Source of the DNA: Channallabes apus
Taxonomy: Eukaryota > Chordata > Actinopteri > Siluriformes > Clariidae
Reading direction: 5' to 3'
NCBI GenBank assembly: GCA_030522415.1
Contig: CM060107.1
Coordinates: forward strand, 7,153,347-7,217,346
DNA: 64,000 bases
Shown here piece by piece: positions 9,701 through 19,080 of the stretch. Under the pieces are notes generated by a model, which did not search any database, was not told where the DNA came from, and worked only from the letters and a program-made list of their open reading frames with translations. Position numbers and translations under genes: made by a program. Each line of letters begins with the position of its first letter. Position 1 is the stretch's first letter.

Positions 9701-11179
9701 GGTAGTGGTTTGGACCGTCAATGTCGGCGGTGTACAAAGTTTTAAGCATCTAGGGGACCATGATATGACGCGGGAGTTAGTCCAATCGAAATTGGGGTTG
9801 TGAGCGCTAAGCCATGGAAGACCCAGCACGACGGAATGATCTGACCGAGGTAGCACATAGAATTTTAGCTCCTCCGTGTGACCGGGGAAAGTTAATCGGA
9901 GGGGCGCAGTCATTAATTTAACAGGCGAATGTTCCAATTCATGACCATCTAGAGCCTTAATAGATATCGGGTATAGTAGCTTCGACACGGGAACTTGCAG
10001 CGAGGAAACGAGGGTAGAAGAAATGAAGTTACCAGCCGCCCCGGAATCTATCAGGGGAAAGACAGACAAAACACAATCATTAAACATCAACTGAGCTTTT
10101 ACACAAAATGGGTGGTGGGTACGAGGTGGTGTGTGTGATGTGGATGTACGGAGGTGTGCATGTGTGGGTGTGTGTGCGTGTGTGTGTGTACGAAGTGCAG
10201 GTGTCTGTGTGGTGGTGTGTGTGTGTATAGGGGCGTGTCTGTGTGGGTGTGTGCGTGTGTGTTTTGCTCGTAGCAACTGGCAGTCTCGGATGTGGTGGTC
10301 GTTCCCCCCACAGTACCAGCATAACCCCGATGCTACCCGTCTTCTCTTCTCGGCGGGAGAGAGGCGGGAAATACTCACCTCCGTGGGCTCTGGCCGGTTC
10401 GGGTCAGGCGCTACGGGGGGCCGTTCGCGAGGCTGACTGGAGTCTCGTGCCTGAACCGGTCTGGTCCCTGGCTGTGATCGTTGGCTGCGAAGGTGCTGGT
10501 CTAGTTTAATCGCCAGGTTGATGGTTTCGTCCAGGGAGAAGTCGGTATCTCGACACGCGAGCTCGACCTGGACCTCCGGTTGTAACCCGTCCCTGAACCT
10601 GGCGCGGAGGCTTTTCTCGCACCAGCCACTCTCCGCAGCCCTTACCCGGAATCTTGCCGCGTATTCGGCGACCGGGACGTTTCCCTGTCGCAACCTCATG
10701 AGCTCCTGTTCCCCCGTGCGTCCCTGATCCGGATGATCGAACACGGCCATCATTGCCTCGAGGAAGCTGGTGTAATGGTGAGTGAGCTTCCCGCCTGCGC
10801 TCCAGACCGCCGCTGCCCAATCCATGGCGAGTCCGGTGAGCTGCTGGATCACGAACCGGATTCTCTGCTTGTCACTGATGTCCGGGTAGGCCGTCAGATA
10901 TAGTTCACAAGCCAGGATGAATTGCTTGCACCTGTCCGGATCACCAGCATATCTTTCCGGGGGGGCAGGGCGTGGTGGTGACGGCGTGGAGCGCGTAGAT
11001 GGACCCGCGGGTTCCTGGCCGGAGATGGCGAGATGTTCTACGCAGTGAGCGAGGTCGTTCACTGCTCGCGCCAGGCTGTTAATCTCTAGTTGCATCATCC
11101 ACACATAGTGCATCGGGGTTACTTCCTCCTGGTGCAGGAGGACACCTGCTGCGTCCTGGAGGGTCCGTCCATCTGTCAT
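6665..11179 (-). CDS. Gag-Pol polyprotein with chromodomain (gypsy-1)
   Basis: The single open frame has about 1504 codons from the first in-frame ATG (11177-11179, inside the LTR end). Order: Gag capsid-like region of the PEG10/RTL type; a CX2CX4HX4C zinc knuckle (CWYCGGNDHHIRDC, near residue 290); a His/Thr/Pro-rich tract; aspartic protease (DSGA, near 378); reverse transcriptase with YLDD (near 695); RNase H (EVDASEVGVGA, near 845); integrase with an HHCC zinc site and DDE residues ([26 protein letters not shown]); and a chromodomain (about 1386-1433, LVEWEGYGQEERSWVP). In known chromoviruses the chromodomain steers integration to modified chromatin. Gag and Pol are fused without frameshift, unlike the relative at 55238-60397. 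All catalytic motifs look intact, so the element may be active. Confidence 0.95.
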   Translation of the reverse strand: MTDGRTLQDAAGVLLHQEEVTPMHYVWMMQLEINSLARAVNDLAHCVEHLAISGQEPAGPSTRSTPSPPRPAPPERYAGDPDRCKQFILACELYLTAYPDISDKQRIRFVIQQLTGLAMDWAAAVWSAGGKLTHHYTSFLEAMMAVFDHPDQGRTGEQELMRLRQGNVPVAEYAARFRVRAAESGWCEKSLRARFRDGLQPEVQVELACRDTDFSLDETINLAIKLDQHLRSQRSQPGTRPVQARDSSQPRERPPVAPDPNRPEPTEVSISRLSPAEKRRRVASGLCWYCGGNDHHIRDCQLLRAKHTRTHPHRHAPIHTHTTTQTPALRTHTHAHTPTHAHLRTSTSHTPPRTHHPFCVKAQLMFNDCVLSVFPLIDSGAAGNFISSTLVSSLQVPVSKLLYPISIKALDGHELEHSPVKLMTAPLRLTFPGHTEELKFYVLPRSDHSVVLGLPWLSAHNPNFDWTNSRVISWSPRCLKLCTPPTLTVQTTTIESPTAQVTTNIPSEYMRFKDVFSVRAAARLPPHRPWDCAIELLPGKAPPCSRVYPLSVAETRAMEEYVSEALQQGLISRSTSPASAGFFFIEKKGGGLRPCIDYRGLNAVTIKYKHPLPLVPAAIDQLRGASIFTKLDLRSAYNLVRVRKGDEWKTAFSTTSGHYQYNVMAYGLVNAPAVFQGFMNDVFRDMFNRFVIIYLDDILIYSRSYPEHVVHVTAVLHRLRKHGLYVKAEKCAFHQREVAFLGYRIGPLGVEMEATKVAAVQQWPEPTSVKALQRFLGFANFYRRFIRGYSLVAAPLTSLLKGKPKRLCEFPVEARSAFQRLKLAFTTAPVLKLPDPEKPFVVEVDASEVGVGAVLSQRHGHPEKLHPCAFFSRKLTPAERNYDIGNRELLAVKAALEEWRHWLEGAKHSFTVLTDHRNLEYLQHAKRLNSRQARWALFFTRFRFIITYRPGSKNIKADALSRYYPSPEPITTPEPILPSSLVVAPIAWDIESEIVQWARSNPVPRNCPPSRTYVPEPLRERVTIAAHTSLASGHPGVSRTLHQIEPKFWWPKMRETVKRVVLSCAVCATTKTPRSLPVGKLTPLPIPNRPWSHIAVDFVTDLPVSKGYTTILVVVDRFSKGCKFIPFRALPSALQVAESLFTFVFRCYGIPEDIVSDRGPQFIARVWKAFFQKLGTTVSLTSGYHPESNGQAERTVQELGRYLRAYCSSRQHEWADCLTWAEYAQNSLRHSSTGLTPFQCVLGYQPPLCPWDATPTDVPMVDQWFERAEKVWEEAHTRISQAVQRFKRHADRRRRESRPLQVGDRVWLSTRDLRLNLPCKKLSPRFIGPFPITAQINPVSYKLKLPAHLRIHPVFHISLLRPVVRGPLDEGAAEPSLPGAVEIEGAPAFRVKELLDSRRRGGALQYLVEWEGYGQEERSWVPARDILSRELIVDFHHARPDRPAPRPPGRPAHRQIHRSGESSLPPTARRGRPRLPSGAGSGGGGAVTSGPPQPRRVRSSSPDY
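10125..10262 (-). repeat. GT-rich tract inside gypsy-1 gag-pol
   Basis: An imperfect GTGTGT run on the plus strand encodes about 45 residues of alternating His, Thr and Pro between the zinc knuckle and the protease. It looks like a microsatellite captured in frame. Confidence 0.8.
11163..11173 (-). promoter_or_regulatory. Self-priming primer-binding site of gypsy-1
   Basis: The first 11 bases after the 5' LTR (GATGGACGGAC on minus) pair with GTCCGTCCACC at 11422-11432 in the LTR at 10 of 11 positions, nine of them contiguous. I recognise no tRNA-type primer site here. The arrangement matches the Tf1/Sushi mechanism, in which the mRNA 5' end folds back to prime reverse transcription. The site also encodes the third to sixth residues of Gag. 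Confidence 0.6.
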
Positions 11180-11612
11180 GTTTCTCAAGGAGGAGGCGGA
11201 CGCAGATGCAGGTCTGGAACTCAAAACTGGTTTATTTATATAAATAACTCAAAAAGGATTCCAGAAGGGCAGAAAAAACCAAAACAAACTTAAACTCAGA
11301 AAACATTAGTCAAAACAAACTTAAACTCAGAAACTTCAGTCCAAACAAACTTAAACTTAGAAACTTCAATCAAAAACAAACTTAATCTCAGACAGCACGG
11401 GAAAACACATTCGTTCACGACGGTGGACGGACAAATGACTCTGGGGTTGGCTGGTATAAATAGAGAGACACACAAGGAGGCACAGGTGCTTTTCATTATT
11501 TACTAATGTGAGACATAAACACGCAGACACACTAGGGGGAGACAAAGCGACGGCTCAGTAGTCCGGGGAACTGGATCTTACTCTCCGAGGCTGTGGTGGC
11601 CCAGATGTTACA
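11174..11612 (-). repeat. gypsy-1 5' LTR
   Basis: Read on the minus strand it begins TGTAACATC and ends CATGACA, the TG...CA form. It holds a TATA-like box (11455-11462) and an AATAAA signal (about 11231-11236). The gag ATG (11177-11179) sits six bases from its end. Confidence 0.95.
11455..11462 (-). promoter_or_regulatory. TATA box of gypsy-1 LTR
   Basis: TATTTATA on the minus strand starts 30 bases upstream of 11432. A transcript starting near there would begin GUCCGUCCACC. Confidence 0.6.
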
Positions 11613-11659
11613 TATATATATATATATATATATTTGCTTTTTCCTTTAAAAACAAGCAT

Positions 11660-11770
11660 TTCTTGGACACCTTGGACACCTAATTCCATGAAATGGCAAT
11701 TGGAAGAAACCTTGAGAGGAACCGAACTCAGCAGGAAACCCATCCTTATATCCATTATAACGTAAAGCAG
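11660..11770 (-). mobile_element. L2 LINE 3' untranslated fragment
   Basis: The stretch with 'gaagaaaccttgagagg' and 'aacccatcctta' is the reverse complement of the L2 3' region near 40165-40220. It is short and diverged. Confidence 0.65.
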
Positions 11771-11834
11771 GGATTAATTTGATTGATTGATTTCTATTAT
11801 ATGTTATACTATACAGCATGTAAGGCGGCTTGAA

Positions 11835-12000
11835 GTTCTCCCTGTTCTTGTTTGGTGGTGATCACATCTTTTGGGAATTGTCCATCATGTGTGAATGTGT
11901 GTGCTTGTGCCTTGGAATGGGTTGGCACTCATCCAGGATTGTACCCTGAGTTTCTTGGGATACACAGCCCTTTAATCCTAAACAGAACAAGCAGATGGAT
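11835..12000 (+). repeat. Dispersed fish repeat fragment
   Basis: The order 'attgtccatcatgtgtgaat', 'tgggttggcactcatccagg' resembles a common fish dispersed repeat from memory. No coding content is present. Confidence 0.4.
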
Positions 12001-13365
12001 ATATATAAAGTCCATAAAGAAGAGAATTGTATATAATATAATTTTAATAATGTAATTTTTTTTTTCATTCACATTGCCTAAAGTTTGAATGGTTTGGGGT
12101 AAAGTAATGCGGAATGAAGTTTAATCTTTCTCCACTGAGCCTAGAAGTCTAAATTAACCATCAATTTGAAATTACTGTAAAAGGGCACAAGCATCAGCGT
12201 AAAATTAAGAAGGAATGCTTACAGTATGCAAAGCGTCAGAGTTACATTTATCTAATTAGTGTTTTTTTGACCATCTATTTTACACTGATTTGTCTTTTGG
12301 CCACATTTCTCACAATCTCAGAAACTTACTGATTGAAGTGTTGCCTTGTTTGAAGTTTTTTTCCTTCCAAAACAGCAGGACACATTTGGGCACCAATCAG
12401 CCGTCATTGATCTGAGCCTAGTTTGAGTTGCATTAATCTTTTCCTCTCCACAGCGACTCCTTCATCGTTAATCTGTTGTCGTTATTGACCTTTCATTGCT
12501 CAGATTTGTCTTTGCCACTACACTGAATCAACTATCCGAATTCCGTCTCATCTCGTTCAGCTCCAGGCCTCTCTCTCGATGGTGGCCTGATTGCTCTATG
12601 CATCAGTAAACGCGTCTGCTTTCCATCAACTTCAATTCTCTGCTTTATGGCCTTCCAGATTCTTCCTCAGGATGGTTTAAATAACAATGCACAGAGAGAT
12701 AGATCGTATCAAACTAAATCCAAGTTGAAAATGTGTATATTTATCATCTCTTTCTTCACCCTTTTGTTTTTATTTTTCCATTAGTCACCTCTAGGCAGGT
12801 GTTTATCATTTATCACACATACCTGACAGGCAGATTCTTCCAAATCCACATGACTCCTGTCTATTTTACAGGAGAATAAACTGCAATCATATTCATAGAA
12901 GCTTGATGCCATATCGCTTCTTTCAGAAAACACAAAACATTTCCTGAGGGATGATGTTTTAGAGTGAAATGGAATAACGGGTAGTTTATCAAAAGTTTCG
13001 ACCTCCAGGGCTTTCTCTATGCCAGAACAAATAAAGACTGTACTCAATGTGTCGATCCTTAGCCGAGAGTAACGGGAACATTATGAATTACACCGTAAAA
13101 CATTTTCGTAGTAACTGATGCTGAAAATGTAATGTTGTAGAAAAAAATTTAAAAGAGTAATAGAGATCATTTGGAGCTCAAGGCTTCTGTGCTGTGATCC
13201 AAAGGTTGTGAAATTAAATCAGGGAGTCAATCTTTATAAGAAAATAATCAGGACATTATGGTGTAATAAAGCATTTTGTGCAGAAATGTTCAGATGGATT
13301 GGAAACCTTTGACTTATTTCTTTTAAAATAAATCTTATTAGATCGTACCAAAATATCTTCCATTC
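12001..13365. other. Non-coding, nothing recognised
   Basis: There is a frame of 88 codons on minus at 12781-13047, but no homology or splice logic is evident. No repeat family is recognised. Confidence 0.5.
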
Positions 13366-13488
13366 ACGGTACTGTGCAAAAGTCTTGACACCCCTCGTTT
13401 TTTTCAAATTTTGCTCCCGGTGAGATTTTCTTTTACTTTTACTGTAATGTAGTCTTGAAGAATAGATTTTCAGTCCAGTCCCTGTACC
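13366..13488 (+). mobile_element. Tc1/mariner-type transposon end
   Basis: The segment starts GGTACTGTGCAAAAGTCTTG, a terminus shared by many fish Tc1-like transposons and MITEs. Only one end is visible. Confidence 0.5.
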
Positions 13489-13501
13489 TGAGCAGTTTCT
13501 G

Positions 13502-13578
<77 letters not shown>

Positions 13579-13662
13579 ATAATATATATTGTTTTTATAG
13601 GTTTTATATATAAATAGTTTTTCACACCACTGTATATATATATAAAACCAGAAACTGCTCAG
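13489..13662. repeat. (AT)n microsatellite within 22-bp perfect inverted repeat
   Basis: The arms at 13489-13510 and 13641-13662 are exact inverted copies of a 22-base segment containing GAGCAGTTTCTGG. Between them lie an AT run (13507-13568) and GT/TATA-rich sequence. The whole could extrude as a cruciform. Confidence 0.9.
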
Positions 13663-13887
13663 TGTATATATACACACACACACACACATTGTGTATATAT
13701 GAAGACAGCCAATGACTTAGACATCAGAGAAGGTTTATTTCACCTGCATTGGTGCAGAACAGTTCCCTTTCAAGGCTACACTCGATGCTGCGTGAAAACG
13801 CTATGGGAACCATTTTGTCCTGTTGCCGGTTGTGAAGCGTGTGTGCAAACATGCCAAATTTTTTGGCTATATATAACCTCGGTCAGG

Positions 13888-13926
13888 TGACGTCATCTGA
13901 TTAGACTCAGCTGCAGGTTATAAATA
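13888..13926 (+). promoter_or_regulatory. Conserved CRE-TATA promoter of DIRS-1 left end
   Basis: A perfect CRE (TGACGTCA, 13888-13895) precedes TATAAATA (13919-13926) by 31 bases, start to start. The same pair with the same spacing occurs at 45222-45260 in DIRS-2, and inverted within the right hairpin of DIRS-1. This suggests the element's own RNA polymerase II promoter. Confidence 0.55.
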
Positions 13927-13999
13927 CTGGTGAGCCGGCGACAACCTCAGATTCATTTGTCTTCACTTGACCTTGTTGTGAGCATGTCTGTGTTTAAAC

Positions 14000-15070
14000 C
14001 AGCAAAATAAGAAGTGTTTAACTCACCGATATCGGAGTTTTAAACAAGATGTCCCTACGTGTGTGATAATCCATATCGGAGGGCGATCCTTACTGCTACG
14101 ATTAAAAAAGTGTTGCACATCTCACATTCCTTGAGAAGCTCCGAGCCGCGGCGCATTTTGGTGCTTAAAACTCACTTCCTCGTTGGATCGGGAAATCCCT
14201 CAGCGCGGCTCTCAAGCGCGCCATGGGCTTCCTGTGAATGGGTAAGGATAAGCATCCTATCTTGCTTAAACTGCGGAGATTGAATAATCTCCGAGTACTA
14301 GGAAAACAACAACACAAAAAAAAAAAAACCCCGGAATCAGGTGGCCGGGGGGGCGGAGCTTCAACGACACGCTCCCCCAGCTTTCTCCATATGAGTTAAC
14401 CCTTTCATGGAGTAAGCTGTATTAATCCTGTGTTTTCCTGCCATTTACTTATTTAGTTGTTTAAATATAGTTAATGTGGAATCGCAGAGTTATATGATGT
14501 AGACCAGATAGAAGAGACGCTTCAAAAGCTATCTCTTGGGACATCATCCTTCCTGAAAAGCTAATACTTCTTTTCAAGCTGTGTAGACTTTCATCTTCCC
14601 TGAAGGGAAAAGCTTTTCAGGCAGCAGTTCAGGTTGGTGCTCCTTTGCACACCATGGCGGTTTTGCAGGCCTACCACGCTGACCTGCTGAGAGACTTGAG
14701 CACTGGTGGGGCTCTTCAGATAGGGCGTATTGGAATTACACCGGGCCACAGACTTGTCTCTGCGTGCAACAATAGCAGACGGCTCGTGCTATCGGCCGTT
14801 TTATGGCTGCGATGGGTTTCGCCCATAGGCACTTGTGGTTGAATCTTAGGCGCATCAAGGATAAGAATCGTGCATTCCTCCTGGATGCCCCTATCTCGCC
14901 TTCCGACCTGTTTGGCGATATCGCGAACTCGGTCGCCACTAGGTTCATGAGGCCAAGTTATATGAACAAGCCTTCGGGAAATTCCTTCCCCGCCGTGCTC
15001 AAAAGTTGGGACTGTCGGCCACCCAGTCTCGACCGGGTCTGACTCTTGCGAGGCGTGAAACACAAGGAGT
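14000..15070 (+). pseudogene. DIRS-1 gag-like region, broken
   Basis: Pieces such as FLLDAPISPSDLFGDIANSV (14875-14935) resemble the Gag region of fish DIRS elements. Frames change repeatedly and no full protein can be read. Confidence 0.5.
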
Positions 15071-15699
15071 GTGTTTTTGAGCCTGCCACCCCTTTTGGGG
15101 TACGACGCGCCTCACTATCAGCCTCAAAGAGGGTCAGACTGGCATATTGTCTTCTTCACAAAGAAGCTCTGAGGTTCATGTGCCCAGGACCATGGGGGTG
15201 GCTCCCCCAATGGGAGAGGCATGCAGAATTTCTTTCAAGAATGAAGTGGTCTCCCTGACAGCCCCAGGGGTCGGTGTTTTTGCTCCGCCACCACTGGTGT
15301 TTCGGGCAACACCAGTCTCCAATAAAGTGTTAGTTCTTCGGTTTTTCCTGCCATGTTTCAGGATGCCGAACATCTAACACCACCCCCTCCCCGTTTAACC
15401 AAGTCTCCTTGGTACTAAGCACTGTAGAGAAACTACAGGACTCAGTTCACATCACCTTCCGCATTTCAAAATGGTGTGATCTCCACTTCCATGAAACCGG
15501 AAAGTGCACATCTCCTGACAGAAGTTGCTGGGGAATGGGGCCATGGAACATGTTCCCCTACCAGACAGTGAGTCCAGACTAACTACAATCAGCATTCCTT
15601 GGCCAGAGGAACGGGGGGCTGCGTCCAAATTTTTAGATTTCGCGGTCTGTACCGCTATCTAAAATAAACAATACAGTTTCAAAATGTTGACTGTTAAGG

Positions 15700-16780
15700 T
15701 GATTGCTCTCAAATCCTACCAAGCGATTGATTTGTGACAATAGATTGAAGGACGCTTACTTCCATATAGAAATATTCCCACAACACAGGGAAAGACCTGA
15801 GGTTCGCTTTTGGGGGCCAAGCTTACGAGTATCGGGTCCTTCCAGTTGGTCTAGCTTTCTCACCTGCACATATTAAAATGCATGGATGTAGTTCTGGCTC
15901 TTATGACTACCAGGGCATCCATATTTGAAATACATAGACGACTGGCTGGCCCAGTCTCATTAGCTAGTGCTTTGACATCAGCATGTCGCCTTAGCTCATC
16001 TTGTTTCTGAGGATTGAGACCCAACGCCACGAAAGTGTGCTCTTTCCTGTTCTGAGGATTTGGGTGTCACATGAGATTCGATCGTAAGCGGGCACAGCTG
16101 TCTCCCACTCATGTCGAATCCATTATCAACACCCTCAAGGAAATCAAGCTAGACCAAGAAAGTGACCATCATGTTCAGAGATCTTAGCGCTCATGGCAGC
16201 CATATCCACGGTGACCTTTGGGCCTTCGGCACATGAGAGCATTTCAGTTGTGACTAAGACAGGGGATTTCACTCTAGGGCCGATCCCCAACAAGGGTTAC
16301 GCGCCAGGTGCTTCATACCCTTCCTATGTGGTTCAGACCCCAGTTTCTGACTCTGGGTCCAACTATAAGTTCGTCTTGTCATTGCAGATGCTAACGACAG
16401 ACGCTTCCCTCATGGGCGGGGGTGCGGTCTTAGGTGACCGTTCCAGCCCAAGGGTGCTGGAGAGGCCTTCTTCTCGCATGGCACATCAATTGCCTCGAAA
16501 TGATGACTCTATTTCTCGCCCTAAAGCACTTCCTCCAGCAGTTGAGAGTGCCATGTCCCATTGTGGGTGGACAACACTATGGCAAGTCTCATATATTTAT
16601 TGCCAGGGCGGACTGTGCTCGTGCCTCTGAATAGCTAGCTCACCAGGTTCCTGTCCCTCAGCGCGATTTACATTCCAGGGCATATGAATGTGAGATCAGT
16701 TGTAACTGTCCAGTCAGTCTCTGACACACGGGGAATGGAAACCCCACCCCGAAGTAGTCAGTCAATCTGAGAGAGATTTC
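15700..16780 (+). pseudogene. DIRS-1 reverse transcriptase/RNase H, broken
   Basis: RT motifs are recognisable across frames: FGGQAYEYRVLP with GLAFSP (about 15808-15870) and an intact YIDDWLAQS (15931-15957). RNase H follows, with a TTDAS motif (about 16395), then WHINCLEMM and FLALKHFL (about 16480-16540), and a 'IPGHMNV' block (about 16670-16695). Stops and frameshifts interrupt the rest. These motifs are characteristic of DIRS rather than Ty3 or BEL elements. Confidence 0.8.
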
Positions 16781-16907
16781 AAGCAGCAGAGATGGACCAC
16801 TTTGCCTCGCAAGATCAGCAAATATCCCGTTTGCTACTCCCTGACTCTGGATCTAGTATCCCTCTTCAAGAGCTTATGCCCTCAAATGGAATGTTTTTAA
16901 AGGGTGA

Positions 16908-18530
16908 CACTGGGTGAGAGATGCTATTGCCCTCTCCTATGATGTGCGTGGTCTCACTTCGCCTCTAGGAAGCAGGGCTCACTCAACCAGGGGGATCGCC
17001 TCATTTATTGCACTAGCAAGAGGTATTCCCCTGCAGCAAGTGTGTGCTAAGCAGGTAGACCCAGTCCACTGCCGAACTGTTTCAGTGCTGGAGTTTCTGC
17101 GGGAAAAGCTTGTCCTCGGGCTTGTGCCCTAGTACTCTCAAGATGTACTTAACCGCGTCCTCACTGAACTATATTTTGGAACAAGCACCCTACTGTTCTG
17201 AAGCCTTCTGTCCTCAGCCTTTTACAGCTTCCGAGCAGGAGAAACTTCACTTACTGTCCAGTAAGTGCTCTTCAGATTTACAGTACGTCCACCGCATGAG
17301 CCAGTGGCGTAAGTCAGAGCACCACTATACTGGGTGAGAAATGCTATTGCCCTCTCCTATGAGGCGCGTGGGCTCACTTCGCCTCTAGGAATCAGGATTC
17401 ATTCAACCTGGGGGATCGCCTCATCTATTGCACTAGCAAGAGGTATTCCCCTGCAGCAAGTGTGTGCGAAGCAGGTTGACCCAGTCCACTGCTGAATTGT
17501 TCCAGTGCTGGAGTCCCTGCAGGAAAGTTGTCCTCGGGCCTGTGCCCAAGTGCTCTCAGGACGCACATAACTGCATCCTCACTGAGCTATCGGCCTAAGT
17601 CCATAAACAACATCACCCTATTGTTTTGAAGCATTCTGTCCTCCACCTTTACAGCTTCGGAGCAGGAGAGACTTCACTTACTGTGCCCAGTACGTGCTCT
17701 TCAGATTTACGTCCACCGCATCAGCCAGTGGTGTAGGTCAGAGCAGCCTTTACATGACTTGGGTTCACTTCACCTCTAGGAAGCAGGGCTCGTTCAACCG
17801 GGGGATCGCCTCCTTTTGCACTAGCAAGAGGTATTCCCCTGCAGCAAGTGTGTGCGAAGCAGGTTGACCCAGTCCACTGCTGAATTGTTCCAGTGCTGGA
17901 GTCCCTGCAGGAAAGTTGTCCTCGGGCCTGTGCCCAAGTGCTCTCAGGACGCACATAACTGCATCCTCACTCAGCGATCTTCCGAAAGTTCAGCATGCAC
18001 CCTATGAGAGATGCTATTGCCCTCTCCTATGAGGCGCGTGGGCTCACTTCGCCTCTAGGAATCAGGGCTCACTCAATCAGGGGGATCGCCTCATCTATTG
18101 CACTAACAAGAGGTATTCCCCTGCAGCAAGTGTGTGCGAAGCAGGTAGACCCAGTCCACTGCTGAATTGTTTCAGTGCTGGAGTCCCTGCAGGAAAGTTA
18201 TCCTCGGGCCTGTGCCCAAGTACTCTCAGGACGCACGTAACTGCATCCTCACTGAGCTATCGGCCTAAGTCCATAAACAACATCACCCTATTGTTTTGAA
18301 GCATTCTGTCCTCCACCTTTACAGCTTCGGAGCAGGAGAGACTTCACTTACTGTGCCCAGTACGTGCTCTTCAGATTTACGTCCACCGCATCAGCCAGTG
18401 GTGTAGGTCAGAGCAGCCTTTACATGACTTGGGTTCACTTCACCTCTAGGAAGCAGGGCTCGTTCAACCGGGGGATCGCCTCCTTTTGCACCAGCAAGAG
18501 GTATTCCCCTGCAGCAATTGTGTGACATGG
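16908..18530 (+). repeat. Tandemly multiplied tyrosine-recombinase segment of DIRS-1
   Basis: A block beginning 'gagatgctattgccctctcctatga' starts at about 16917, 17337 and 18006, and partial copies start near 17760 and 18430. Each copy joins a C-terminal recombinase piece (AIALSYEARGLTSPLG...HSTRGIAS) to an N-terminal piece (VLEFLREKLVLGLVPSTLK). A higher-order unit of about 670 bp (17333-18002 and 18003 onward) is itself duplicated. The recombinase is therefore scrambled and cannot be active. Confidence 0.85.
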
Positions 18531-18758
18531 AGGGTTGGTCCTCCCCGCACACATTTGTTACATTATAATCTGGATGTTCATGCTACTCCGGGCTCAAGGA
18601 AAGCCCCGAGTTAGCTGCCCAGGCATACTTCTGAGACCTTCTCGGCTTTGTGCGCACACGCTACACAACCTTGGGGTCCAGACACTTGTAGTGCGGCGGC
18701 GTTGGTATTCTTGTTCCCATAGCGTTTTCATGCAGCATCGAGTGTAGCCTTGAAAGGA

Positions 18759-19080
18759 AACGTCTCGGGTTACATTGCTGTAACCCTGTTCCCTGAAAGG
18801 CGGGAACGAGATGCTGCATCCGAATGACGCACTGCCACGTGATCGGACATCCGTTCAGACAAATTAATCTGAGGTTGTCGCCGGCTCACCAGTATTTATA
18901 ACCTGCAGCTGAGTCTAATCAGATGACGTCACCTGACCAAGGTTATATATAGCCAAAAACTTTGGCGTGTTTGCACACATGCCCCACAACCGGCAACAAG
19001 TGGTTCCCATAGTGTTTTCACGCAGCATCTCATTCCCGCCTTTCAGGGAACAGGGTTACAGCAATGTAACCCGAGACGTT
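18759..19080. repeat. 320-bp unit with 61-bp inverted arms at DIRS-1 right end
   Basis: The arm 18759-18819 (starting AACGTCTCGGGTTAC) is inverted at 19020-19080 with few mismatches. The interior repeats the left terminus of the element in reverse. The same unit lies at the corresponding end of DIRS-2 (45067-45397). Confidence 0.85.

Larger units (their letters stand above)
6284..11612 (-). mobile_element. Complete Ty3 chromovirus (gypsy-1)
   Basis: A 5.3-kb LTR retrotransposon on the minus strand has two 439-bp LTRs (6284-6722 and 11174-11612) in which I see no difference. One open gag-pol frame fills everything between. A polypurine tract (AGGGGGGGGG) abuts the 3' LTR at about 6723-6740. 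The C-terminal chromodomain and the Gag type place it with the vertebrate chromoviruses (the Sushi group from which PEG10 and RTL genes were domesticated). Identical LTRs and an open frame indicate a very recent insertion. Confidence 0.96.
13762..19080 (+). mobile_element. DIRS-like tyrosine-recombinase retroelement (DIRS-1), decayed
   Basis: The left end (13762 onward, GTTCCCTTTCAAGGCTACAC) is inverted at 18712-18761, and a 320-bp hairpin-forming unit closes the right side. DIRS features occur in order inside: gag-like remnants, reverse transcriptase with YIDD, RNase H, and tyrosine-recombinase pieces. DIRS elements lack integrase and insert through a tyrosine recombinase, so they have inverted rather than direct terminal repeats, as seen here. 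Many stops and frameshifts show that it is dead. Confidence 0.85.

Noticed and set aside
11180..11224. Extension of gypsy-1 gag-pol upstream to 11224
   Set aside because: It would begin with TTG (Leu). The first in-frame ATG is at 11177-11179.
13234..13689. 151-codon minus-strand frame with Tyr-Ile repeats
   Set aside because: It is driven by the AT microsatellite and flanking transposon end; no domain.
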